Made by a program: the position numbers and the translations under genes
Origin: Sedimentisphaerales bacterium
GTDB taxonomy: Bacteria; Planctomycetota; Phycisphaerae; Sedimentisphaerales; SG8-4
Assembly: GCA_016932895.1 (NCBI GenBank)
Contig: JAFGCA010000254.1
Coordinates: 1 to 9,360 of the forward strand
Length of the DNA: 9,360 nt
Direction: 5' to 3'
The notes under the pieces: model-generated
What the model saw: the letters and a program-made list of their open reading frames with translations, nothing else
The model's database searches: none
Told to the model about the DNA's origin: nothing
Shown: in pieces, positions 1 through 6,186 of the stretch
Position numbering within the stretch: the first letter of the stretch is position 1
Layout: the number at the start of each line of letters is the position of its first letter

Positions 1-1289
1 ATGCGCTTGGCGCCGTCGACGGCCATGACCTGCCGATTGAGCTTCGCGGCGTCTGCGAGCCCGGCCAGAGCGATCAGCGCAGCGGCCTGTTTGCTGCCGG
101 CCGGATCGGGGGTATATTCGCGCAGCCGTATCACTGCCGCGCGGCAACGACGCCCCACCGCCGGCTCGGAAAGCACCTCGCACAAATCCGCCCCGGCCTC
201 CAGCGTCATCACCAGCAGCGCGTGCAGCCCAGCGTGGGTGGCCTCCGCGTTCGCGCGCGAGGGCCAGTCCAGGAAACGCATGGCCGGCAGCTTCTCCCGA
301 CCGTCCGGACCGACGCAGCGCGCAAGCTGTTCGAGCAGGCCGGTCAGATAAACCTTCTGCTGATCGAGATACGCGCGGTCGGCCGCGTAGCTGTACCACG
401 CGTGATGAATCAGCACCCACCACATCGAGTAGGAGCTGATTCCGTTCATCCACTTGGGCAGAGGCGTCTCGTCGCGAATCAGATCGAGGCTGGCCGGGAT
501 GATGTCGTGCCCCCCGAACACCGACAGGATCGTCATCGTCTCGGGGTGCATGTCGCCGATCCAGACCAGGCGGTCGCGCTTGATGCCGTCCCAGAGATAG
601 TCCTGCATGTTCAGGTGCACGGTGTAGGCCCCGGTGGCCCAGATGCGGTTCAGACGCTCGTCACTGCAGCGAAACGTGCCCTGGTACTCCAGCGGCCGAT
701 AGACAAACACGGCCCGCACCGCCTTGAGCTGCACGAAGTGGTTCGGCTCGGCCACGTCGATGCGCACGAAGCGAAACCCGGTATTGCCGATCTCGTGCGT
801 ACCGAGCCACGGGACCAGGCACGTCTGATCGCGGACGGCGTGATCGTTGGTGGCGTTTTTGGCCCCGCCGACGTCGCTCATGGCCTCGCTGACGGACTCA
901 CCGAAACGCACACGCAAGCGGACGGGCTTGTTACCGGTACTGTGCCAGACCATGATCTGGACGCCGCCGTGCAGTTCCTTGCCGAAATCAAGCAGAACGC
1001 CCGCGCCTTCGCCTTCGTTGCGCAAAACGCACGGTTCGTGCGCGTCCAGCGTGATCTGACCCGTGCGTCTCTCCAGAAGCGCCTCGGCGTTCTCGACGGT
1101 TTTGCCGCCGCTGTGCCAGACGATGCGGCTCGGCCGGATGTACCGCCGCACCCGCGGATCGACGTCCGACCGCTCCACCATCGCCCCGTCCGCCACCGGC
1201 CGCGGCAACAACCCATCCTCCGCACCGCCCGCGCACGCACACCACGCCAGGATTACAGTGAGCATCGAAAACATCGCTCGACATCGCAT
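1..1289 (-). CDS. GH78-type alpha-L-rhamnosidase-like secreted enzyme (3' end outside window)
   Basis: The minus-strand frame is open from an ATG at 1289 to the window edge (429 codons). AGGAG lies 6 bases before that ATG. Residues 1-24 form a signal-peptide-like segment with a hydrophobic core (MLTVILAW) and a small-residue end (CAGGA). Residues about 60-200 look like a beta-sandwich accessory domain. Residues 203-250 match the start of the bacterial rhamnosidase six-hairpin barrel: GTFRCSDERLNRIW, then the acidic motif DGIKRDRLVWIGD (D234, D239, D246). This aligns with the D-x4-E/D-x6-D acidic cluster of GH78 catalytic domains. GH78 enzymes release terminal alpha-L-rhamnose by inversion. 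The last catalytic glutamate and C-terminal domain would lie beyond base 1. Substrate is not readable; distant GH78-like relatives of other specificity are possible. The gene is divergent from the MNT/HEPN pair. Confidence 0.82.
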   Translation of the reverse strand, partial: MRCRAMFSMLTVILAWCACAGGAEDGLLPRPVADGAMVERSDVDPRVRRYIRPSRIVWHSGGKTVENAEALLERRTGQITLDAHEPCVLRNEGEGAGVLLDFGKELHGGVQIMVWHSTGNKPVRLRVRFGESVSEAMSDVGGAKNATNDHAVRDQTCLVPWLGTHEIGNTGFRFVRIDVAEPNHFVQLKAVRAVFVYRPLEYQGTFRCSDERLNRIWATGAYTVHLNMQDYLWDGIKRDRLVWIGDMHPETMTILSVFGGHDIIPASLDLIRDETPLPKWMNGISSYSMWWVLIHHAWYSYAADRAYLDQQKVYLTGLLEQLARCVGPDGREKLPAMRFLDWPSRANAEATHAGLHALLVMTLEAGADLCEVLSEPAVGRRCRAAVIRLREYTPDPAGSKQAAALIALAGLADAAKLNRQVMAVDGAKR

Positions 1290-1347
1290 AGGAAACTCCT
1301 TGCACCTGAATCATATCAACCGCGCTGCATCCATTCGGAAAGCGGTC

Positions 1348-1376
1348 ATGATACCCGCACAAACGCGTCCCGTCTA
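1348..1376 (-). promoter_or_regulatory. Candidate promoter of the GH78-like gene
   Basis: On the minus strand, TAGACG (1376-1371) and TATCAT (1353-1348) are 17 bases apart. This fits a sigma-70-type -35/-10 pair, with 4/6 and 5/6 matches to consensus. Transcription would start near 1341 and leave a leader of about 50 bases before the ATG at 1289. A second -10-like TATGAT lies nearer the gene but lacks a good -35. This is pattern matching only. Confidence 0.35.
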
Positions 1377-1406
1377 CCACACGACGGACGCAAGGACACT
1401 TCCGAC

Positions 1407-1436
1407 TTGTCCGAGTCCACACGACGTCGGTATAAT
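1407..1436 (+). promoter_or_regulatory. Promoter of the MNT/HEPN pair
   Basis: TTGTCC (1407-1412) and a perfect -10 hexamer TATAAT (1431-1436) are separated by 18 bases. Transcription would begin near 1443, giving a leader of only about 25 bases before the MNT start at 1468. It is the closest match to the sigma-70 consensus that I found in the window, and suggests direct, possibly constitutive or autoregulated, expression of the module. Confidence 0.55.
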
Positions 1437-1467
1437 AATCTTGGAGGGTGTAGAGTCGGAGTTTTAG

Positions 1468-1788
1468 ATGACGAAGGAAACCATGCAAACCTTGCGACGG
1501 TGTCGGCAGCTCCTGCTTCGTCATTACGGCGTCCAAATGGAGCAAGTGGTTGTCTACGGCTCCACAGCACAAGACACCGCGGACGCGCAAAGCGACATCG
1601 ACCTTCTCGTTGTCCTGCAAGGTCCTTTCGAACACGCAACAGAGCTGCGGCGCATCGTCGATCTACTCTATCCCGTGCAGCTTGAGACCGAGCGTGTGAT
1701 ATCAGCCAAGGTTGCCCGCTCGGCCGACTTCAAGAGAGGTACGATTCAACTCTACCGCAACGTCAAGCACCGGGGGCTGGCGATATGA
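1468..1788 (+). CDS. MNT-type minimal nucleotidyltransferase (probable antitoxin of HEPN/MNT pair)
   Basis: This 106-residue protein of the DNA polymerase beta nucleotidyltransferase superfamily has the exact GSx10DxD signature: G31-S32, ten residues, then D43-I-D45 (YGSTAQ...SDIDLLVVL). The two aspartates would bind metal and NTP. A third acidic residue may be E73 or E75, but I cannot place it securely. MNT proteins of known HEPN/MNT toxin-antitoxin pairs neutralise the HEPN RNase by transferring AMP to it. The small size fits the minimal class with no extra domain. GGAG lies 6 bases before the ATG, and a TATAAT promoter sits just upstream. The stop overlaps the next start as ATGA (1785-1788), so the pair is translationally coupled. 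The antitoxin role is inferred from the family and context. Confidence 0.85.
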   Translation: MTKETMQTLRRCRQLLLRHYGVQMEQVVVYGSTAQDTADAQSDIDLLVVLQGPFEHATELRRIVDLLYPVQLETERVISAKVARSADFKRGTIQLYRNVKHRGLAI

Positions 1789-2181
1789 CATTCCGGTTCG
1801 CCGATGAAATCCGAGCAAATATGGAGCGCGCCGAATCGTCCCGAAAAGCAGCAACCGAACTGGCGGCCATGGGGGTACTTTGACTTCGCGGCTTCACGAG
1901 CGTACTACGCGGCTTTTTACGCAGCAACTGCATTGCTGCTCAGCAGAGAGCGGGAGTTCAGCAAGCACAGCGGGATCATCGCGGCGATCCACAAGCACTT
2001 TGTGAAAACGGGCATTTTGTCCCAAAAAGACGGAGAGAATTTGAACTGGCTGTTTGAGCTTCGTGACATCGGCGATTACGGAACGACCGTTCACGTTCCG
2101 CAAGAGGACGCAAGACAGGCAATTGACGCAGCGCAACTGTTCATTGAGGCGGTGAAGAAGCTACTGAGGGAAGACGAGTAA
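1785..2181 (+). pseudogene. HEPN-domain protein (probable RNase toxin) with +1-base frameshift
   Basis: The natural start is the ATG at 1785, inside the MNT stop. That frame gives a typical HEPN first helix (MTFRFADEIRANMERAESSR) but stops at 1881-1883, just after a run of five G (1871-1875). The rest of the domain continues in the +1 frame from TAC at 1876: YFDFAASRAYYAAFYAATAL, then LFELRDIGDYG, ending at 2181. Removing one G restores a continuous 131-residue protein, the usual HEPN length. Helices at about 33-52 and 105-127 of the restored protein are characteristic. The polar motif is R93-D-I-G-D97-Y98, with no histidine 4-6 residues after the arginine. An ATG at 1804 in the second frame could start a protein with an abnormal N-terminus, but no good ribosome site precedes it. 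The break may be real inactivation, slippage or a sequencing error. Confidence 0.82.
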
Positions 2182-2330
2182 ACAGCTACGCGCCGCAAAG
2201 TCACGCAGTCCCGCGATCCACATCCTCTCCGGCGTAGGTTCTGCCGCTATGAGCCGCGTGTTCGGCTTCGAAGAAGACTGCTCGTTCACGCGGGGAACGG
2301 CGGATTGGATGCCTCGGGGGCGGAGCGGGC

Positions 2331-3149
2331 TCAGCCGTAGGATAGCTGGGGATCGGAATGTCCCTCGTCCTTCCTGCGCGACGCGGCCAGCTTGACCAGA
2401 GTACTCATGGCCGTCCGGCATTCCTCCTGGCCGCAGGCCAGCTCACGAAGCAGTTCCTCCAGTTCGGCCGCGTCGAGGTGCAGCAGTGTCAGCGCCGCCA
2501 CAATTTGTACGGGTGCATCGCACGGCCCCGTGACGCGGCGCCGAAGAGCCGGAACGGTCGAAGAGACGCAGTCGATCCGCCCCAGCAACAGGGCGGTGAA
2601 ATAGACCACGAACCTGTCCGGATCGGGCTTCTCCAGATGGGTCCGCAACAGGTTCACCACCGCCAGAACCGAAGGATGCAGGTCGCACCAATTCTCGGAC
2701 TTCGCCACCGACAGCATGCGCCAGAGACCGTGAAAGTAATGATCGTACAACTCGCCGCAGACATCGGTCGGAATGAACACCTTGTTGCGAGCCAGCATGT
2801 AGAAGCAATAGACCGAGGGAGAGGACAGCGGAGGCTCGGGCAGGCTCAGAAAGGCGCGGATGCCGTTGTACCACGGCAGGCGATTCAGGCTTTCCACCAG
2901 GGACCAGCTCAGAGGCAGATTGCCGCGAATCGATTCTCTGACCACGTCGAAGACGACTTCCGAATCCGTCTGCGACGCGCTGAGCAACTCCAGAGCCGCA
3001 GGCGCCGCCTGCGGAGACCTCAAATGTCGCAGCAGCCGGGCATCGGAGGGACCCTGCTGCAGCAGAGACAGGGCCTCCTCAGTCGTCGACGACCGCCAGG
3101 GAGCGCGCTCAAGGCGCAACGCGGCCTGGCGGGAACAGAAAGAACGCAT
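2331..3149 (-). CDS. Hypothetical helical protein, 272 residues
   Basis: I do not recognise this family. The start at 3149 is chosen because AGAGGAG lies 6 bases upstream; a longer version from a TTG at 3260 has no such site. After a basic N-terminus (MRSFCSRQAALRLER) the protein appears almost entirely helical. Leu/Ala-rich helix pairs recur (LLRHLRSPQAAPAALELL near 50-67; VVNLLRTHLE near 166-175; VAALTLLHLDAAELEELL near 219-236), suggesting a HEAT/ARM-like or TPR-like solenoid. It has no signal peptide, membrane span or catalytic motif, so it is probably cytoplasmic and perhaps protein-binding. The tail is charged (SRRKDEGHSDPQLSYG). It converges on the HEPN gene and diverges from the regulator at 3592. 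The reading frame is intact, but its reality rests on the ribosome site and protein-like composition. Confidence 0.6.
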   Translation of the reverse strand: MRSFCSRQAALRLERAPWRSSTTEEALSLLQQGPSDARLLRHLRSPQAAPAALELLSASQTDSEVVFDVVRESIRGNLPLSWSLVESLNRLPWYNGIRAFLSLPEPPLSSPSVYCFYMLARNKVFIPTDVCGELYDHYFHGLWRMLSVAKSENWCDLHPSVLAVVNLLRTHLEKPDPDRFVVYFTALLLGRIDCVSSTVPALRRRVTGPCDAPVQIVAALTLLHLDAAELEELLRELACGQEECRTAMSTLVKLAASRRKDEGHSDPQLSYG

Positions 3150-3591
3150 ACGAAACTCCTCTTGCGCCGCCGTACGAAATCCCGCGGCGGCAAACCGGTG
3201 GAGCCCCCTCCGAGAACCAGAGGCGAAAAACGGTGGGACAACAACGCGCAAGAAAGGCAAAAAGACGGGGCGCGAACAAAGGCGAACCTCGGTAGAATAC
3301 TTCGTGATTTCGATCTACCATCGACATCCAAATATGTTAGTATGGCAGAACATTTTGTATCGACCAGACGCAACAAAGCATAAGCTGAGCCTACACAAAA
3401 CAGGGGCCCGCAGTCAACAGGGCAGGATGAAAGCCCAAGTCGGCCGGGAAGCTCAGCTATCCAGGACATGGACAAATGGATGCATTCCATGCCATTTTGA
3501 GCTCTTGGCAGCCCCAGGAAAAGTGCAAAAAAATGACCAAATCAAGGCGCCGCGTGAAACGTAGCGGCCAAATCAGCAGGGAGCAGAGCGT
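3150..3591. other. Divergent 442-base spacer, no gene recognised
   Basis: The spacer separates the hypothetical gene (minus, start 3149) from the regulator (plus, start 3592). About 3290-3400 and 3530-3560 are visibly richer in A and T than the flanking genes, as expected for promoter DNA. I could not find a convincing -35/-10 pair for either gene. Frames running through it look like shadows, with no ribosome site or protein-like composition. A short inverted repeat at 3476-3490 is listed separately. I recognise no riboswitch or small RNA. Confidence 0.5.
3476..3490. promoter_or_regulatory. Short inverted repeat, possible operator
   Basis: ATGGA-TGCAT-TCCAT is a dyad with perfect 5-base arms around a 5-base centre, about 100 bases upstream of the helix-turn-helix gene at 3592. 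Dimeric Cro/CI-type regulators often bind such dyads and control their own genes, so this is a candidate autoregulatory site. A dyad this short is also expected by chance in a window of this size. Confidence 0.2.
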
Positions 3592-4698
3592 ATGCAGGTG
3601 GAAATCCGTCTGAAAGCATTGCTGGGCCGGCACGATCTGGACCATCACGGGGTCATCGGGGAGATCGCCGCCGCCGTCGGGGTCAATCGTCACACGATCG
3701 CCCGGCTCTACAACAACCGGGCCCCCAGCGTGAACCTGACGCTCCTGGGCCGGCTGTGCAATTGGCTGACGAAGAACGGTGTGCCCTCGGACGAGCTTCC
3801 GGGGGCCCTGCTCGGCTCCGGCCGGGCGGCGCTCTGGAACGCCATCGCGCGGCAAGGGGGAGAAGTCACCATCTACCTCGGCGAGTACCAGCCGTTGACG
3901 GAGGGAGAAGTCATCTGGCGGTGGATTTCGCGGCGTGATTCCGCCGTGGCGGCCCGCATTCTCCAACGCCTCTCGACCGGAACCGAGGCCGGTCCCCCGC
4001 CGCCCCGCTTGCGTCTTCAGTACCTGCCGTTTCGTTACTCGCCGGCCGATCCCATCGTCGATACGCGATTGCTCGAAGAAGACCTCCGCAGGACCAAGGA
4101 AGTGTTCGAGAAAATGCAGCAGGACATCGAGTCCGGCACCGCCATTCTCGTGGGAAGCCAGCGCGTCAATTACCTGCTGGAGTTCTTCGTGGCCGATCTC
4201 TTCGACTGCCGCCCCTTTGTCACGCCTGCCGGGGAGCCGTCGGTGCCCTTCTTCAGTGTGTACCGACAGAGCGATCAGAACACCCCGAGCTGTTTTGGCG
4301 GGCGCCACAACCCGTTCCGCAAGAAGGACCGCGGCACACCCGGACTGCACTACCTCAACGAGCGGGGCAACTGGGTCACGTGCCCATGGGTGCCAAACGC
4401 CCAGGACGTGGGAATTGTGATCTCGCTGAAGGACTATCGCCGCAAGACGACGACCCTGGCCGTTTTCGGCTTTTCCGGACGGGCCACCGAGGCCGTCGGC
4501 GAGCAACTGGCGCTGCGGGAGGACTTGTTCTGGCCCCCGGCGGTGCGGCACAAGGCCAAGGACGTCGGCGTCTTCATCTGCAAGCTGGACTACGCCCCCC
4601 TCGACAAGGCCGACCAGGCGCAGGGACGTTTTCAGATGGATTCCTGCGACGTCATCCCCCTGACGGCGCGAACCGTGGAGAAATTCCTGCGCCGATAA
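3592..4698 (+). CDS. Helix-turn-helix (Cro/CI-like) regulator with unassigned C-terminal domain
   Basis: This 368-residue protein starts at an ATG preceded by GGGAG with 8-base spacing. Residues about 20-62 form a Cro/CI-like helix-turn-helix (IGEIAAAVGVNRHTIARLYN, then LLGRLCNWL), so DNA binding is likely. Residues 80-170 are mixed, with a Pro-rich hinge (GPPPP, 134-138). Residues 180-368 form a separate alpha/beta domain. A strand followed by GSQRVNYLLEFFVADLF (188-204) and, later, a strand plus VFGFSGRATEAVGEQL (291-306) resemble Rossmann-like nucleotide- or ligand-binding turns. DVGIVISLKDY (272-282) and DVGVFICKLDY (324-334) look like related strands. No membrane segment or signal peptide is seen. 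It lies 111 bases upstream of the secreted protein/DUF1080 pair on the same strand and may control it. The C-terminal function is unknown. Confidence 0.7.
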   Translation: MQVEIRLKALLGRHDLDHHGVIGEIAAAVGVNRHTIARLYNNRAPSVNLTLLGRLCNWLTKNGVPSDELPGALLGSGRAALWNAIARQGGEVTIYLGEYQPLTEGEVIWRWISRRDSAVAARILQRLSTGTEAGPPPPRLRLQYLPFRYSPADPIVDTRLLEEDLRRTKEVFEKMQQDIESGTAILVGSQRVNYLLEFFVADLFDCRPFVTPAGEPSVPFFSVYRQSDQNTPSCFGGRHNPFRKKDRGTPGLHYLNERGNWVTCPWVPNAQDVGIVISLKDYRRKTTTLAVFGFSGRATEAVGEQLALREDLFWPPAVRHKAKDVGVFICKLDYAPLDKADQAQGRFQMDSCDVIPLTARTVEKFLRR

Positions 4699-4711
4699 AG
4701 GAACGTGATCC

Positions 4712-4741
4712 TTGCTCGGCATCCGCGTCCGGGCATACAAT
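4712..4741 (+). promoter_or_regulatory. Possible promoter of the secreted protein/DUF1080 pair
   Basis: TTGCTC (4712-4717) and TACAAT (4736-4741) are 18 bases apart. The -10 matches consensus at 5/6 positions, but the -35 only at 3/6. It lies in the 111-base gap after the regulator gene, so the pair may have its own promoter as well as readthrough. Confidence 0.3.
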
Positions 4742-4809
4742 GGCTCTTCGGACTGTGGCCCGTATGCTGGCCGGCCCGGTGTCGCTTGGCCAACCGACGA
4801 GGATTCGAC

Positions 4810-5373
4810 ATGAAGAACACCAGCGAAACCTGTTCTGCCGTGTGCGCCGGTTTGCTGTTCTTGCTCGGCGCGTTGCCTGCCGCCCGGGCCGCCTCTGACG
4901 GCAGCCGCGGCGCCGCTCCGGAAAAGCCGTACGTGGTGCTGGAGCGCGAGAACGTCCGGGCCGTGATCGTAAACAACGAGGCGGTCGATGACAATCGCAA
5001 TTTCCCGCACAACGCCGAGTTCCCCCTGACCCTCGTGTTCAATCGTTCGAACCATCGCTACAGCGAGCCGTGGTACTACGGTGTCAGCGGGCCGATGGCC
5101 CTGGTGCTGCTGTTCCGTCCGCAGGACCGGGTGCGCTTCAGCCAGTCCCCTTCCGGCGGCGGCCCGGGAAATCCCGCGTGGGACTTCCAATGGTTCATCC
5201 CTCGCTACGAAGTGGGAACGCACTACCGCTTTGTCATGCGCGCGATGTACGTGCCCTTCGAGTCGCCGGAGCAGCTCGTCGAAGCAACCGCCGGGCACCG
5301 AAGCGCACTGGGGCACAAATCCGCAGAAAGACAAATCCGAAACCGAAACGTGAAGATGGAGAAACAGCCGTGA
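4810..5373 (+). CDS. Secreted protein of unknown function, 187 residues
   Basis: The start at 4810 is preferred because it has AGGA 8 bases upstream and begins a classical signal peptide: charged start, hydrophobic LLFLLGALP, and an ARA cleavage site after residue 27. An earlier in-frame ATG at 4705 would bury this signal. The mature part begins with a strand-rich stretch ([20 protein letters not shown], residues 40-59), then aromatic and Gly/Pro-rich segments ([37 protein letters not shown]). It looks like a small beta-rich periplasmic or extracellular domain. The C-terminus is basic and polar ([16 protein letters not shown]). I know no family or catalytic motif for it. It overlaps the DUF1080 start by 4 bases, so the two proteins are probably made together and may act on the same glycan or bind each other. 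Confidence 0.72.
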   Translation: MKNTSETCSAVCAGLLFLLGALPAARAASDGSRGAAPEKPYVVLERENVRAVIVNNEAVDDNRNFPHNAEFPLTLVFNRSNHRYSEPWYYGVSGPMALVLLFRPQDRVRFSQSPSGGGPGNPAWDFQWFIPRYEVGTHYRFVMRAMYVPFESPEQLVEATAGHRSALGHKSAERQIRNRNVKMEKQP

Positions 5374-6089
5374 AGAACCAGACGAGAATCCTGATGTGTA
5401 TCGTGGTTGTGTTGCTTTGTGGAATCCTCCAAGGGCAAGCCGCCGAACCACCGCAATTCCGCGACCTTTTCAACGGCAAGGACCTTGCCGGCTGGGTCAA
5501 CGTGAACACGGCCGACGACACCTGGACCGTCCGGGATGACACGATCGTCTGTACCGGGCACCCCATCGGCGTCCTCCGCACCGAGCGCCAGTACGAGAAC
5601 TTCATCTTGCAGGTTGAATGGAAGCACCTTGAGGCCGGCGGCAACTCGGGTGTCTTCGTCTGGAGCGAAGGCGTCCCCCCGGAAGGCAAACGGCTGCCCA
5701 AGGGCGTCGAGGTGCAAATCCTGGAGCTCGAGTGGTCCGTGCAAAACAACCGTACCGACGCCTACGTCCACGGCGAGATCTTCGGCACCGCGGGCCTCAC
5801 GACCGTGCCCGACAACCCGCGCGGCAGCCGCAGCAAGTCGGCCGAGAAACGCTGCAAGGGAAAGGGACAGTGGAATCGCTATACCATCGTCTGCGTCGAC
5901 GGCGTCATCAAGCTGTCGGTGAACGGCAAATTCGTCAACGGGATCAGCAAGGCCTCGGTCAAGAAGGGCTACATCTGCCTGGAGTCCGAGGGCGCGGAAA
6001 TCCACTTCCGCAACATCCGCATCCTGGAACTGCCCGGCGGTATCACCACCGACGAGAACACGGCACCGGTGGTCCCGGACAAGAAATAG
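5370..6089 (+). CDS. DUF1080 protein (3-keto-disaccharide hydrolase family)
   Basis: This 239-residue protein starts at a GTG (5370) that overlaps the preceding TGA as GTGA; GGAG lies 8 bases upstream. Residues 1-25 are a signal peptide ([19 protein letters not shown]), so it is exported. The mature protein is a single concanavalin-like beta-sandwich with the family's landmarks: [10 protein letters not shown] (33-42), GNSGVFVW (91-98), [10 protein letters not shown] (112-121), GQWNRYTI (166-173) and [19 protein letters not shown] (200-218). DUF1080 domains, common in Planctomycetota and Bacteroidetes, include hydrolases of 3-keto-glycosides made by a partner oxidoreductase. No GFO/IDH/MocA-type oxidoreductase, the usual partner, is visible here. 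Family membership is secure; substrate and catalytic activity of this copy are inferred. The gene ends the unit, and a terminator follows. Confidence 0.9.
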   Translation: MKNQTRILMCIVVVLLCGILQGQAAEPPQFRDLFNGKDLAGWVNVNTADDTWTVRDDTIVCTGHPIGVLRTERQYENFILQVEWKHLEAGGNSGVFVWSEGVPPEGKRLPKGVEVQILELEWSVQNNRTDAYVHGEIFGTAGLTTVPDNPRGSRSKSAEKRCKGKGQWNRYTIVCVDGVIKLSVNGKFVNGISKASVKKGYICLESEGAEIHFRNIRILELPGGITTDENTAPVVPDKK

Positions 6090-6105
6090 AAACCGGCGTG
6101 CACCG

Positions 6106-6136
6106 CCCGCGCCGGAGGACGCTGCTCCGGCGCGGG
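6106..6136. repeat. Perfect 12-bp inverted repeat (GC-rich hairpin)
   Basis: CCCGCGCCGGAG and its exact complement CTCCGGCGCGGG flank a 7-base loop, 17 bases after the DUF1080 stop. The stem is very stable in either transcript. It is not followed by a T tract on either strand, so it is not a complete intrinsic terminator alone. It may stabilise the 3' end or block readthrough from both converging units. Confidence 0.6.
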
Positions 6137-6151
6137 ACGATTACGTATGCG

Positions 6152-6175
6152 AAGCGGGGTGCCTGCCGCTTTTTT
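6152..6175 (+). terminator. Intrinsic terminator of the DUF1080 unit
   Basis: AAGCGG and CCGCTT form a 6-bp stem with an 8-base loop, running straight into six T residues (6170-6175). It lies 62 bases after the DUF1080 stop and just before the stop of the convergent aldo/keto reductase gene. The T tract is on the plus strand, so it serves the plus-strand unit; together with the hairpin at 6106 it makes a double structure. Confidence 0.6.
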
Positions 6176-6186
6176 GCTGGGAACGT

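Noticed and set aside
222..1685. Long plus-strand open frame of 487 codons
   Set aside because: It is antisense to the GH78-like gene and then runs into the MNT gene. Its protein is rich in His, Arg and Pro with no motif, as expected for a GC-rich shadow.
2182..2330. Terminator between the HEPN gene and the convergent hypothetical gene
   Set aside because: Only 5-bp stems are present (for example 2283-2299), with no T tract on either strand.
2358..3383. Plus-strand open frame of 341 codons
   Set aside because: It is rich in Arg and Gln, starts without a good ribosome site, and covers the minus-strand gene that has a strong one. Neither strand has homology I can confirm, so some doubt remains.
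3400..3470. Possible riboswitch upstream of the regulator
   Set aside because: GGGC...GCCC gives only a 4-bp stem, and the sequence does not match the c-di-GMP, cobalamin or other riboswitch cores I know.
3457..5451. Very long minus-strand open frame of 664 codons
   Set aside because: It lies opposite the regulator, secreted protein and DUF1080 genes, all of which have domains, ribosome sites or signal peptides. The minus-strand protein has low-complexity shadow composition.
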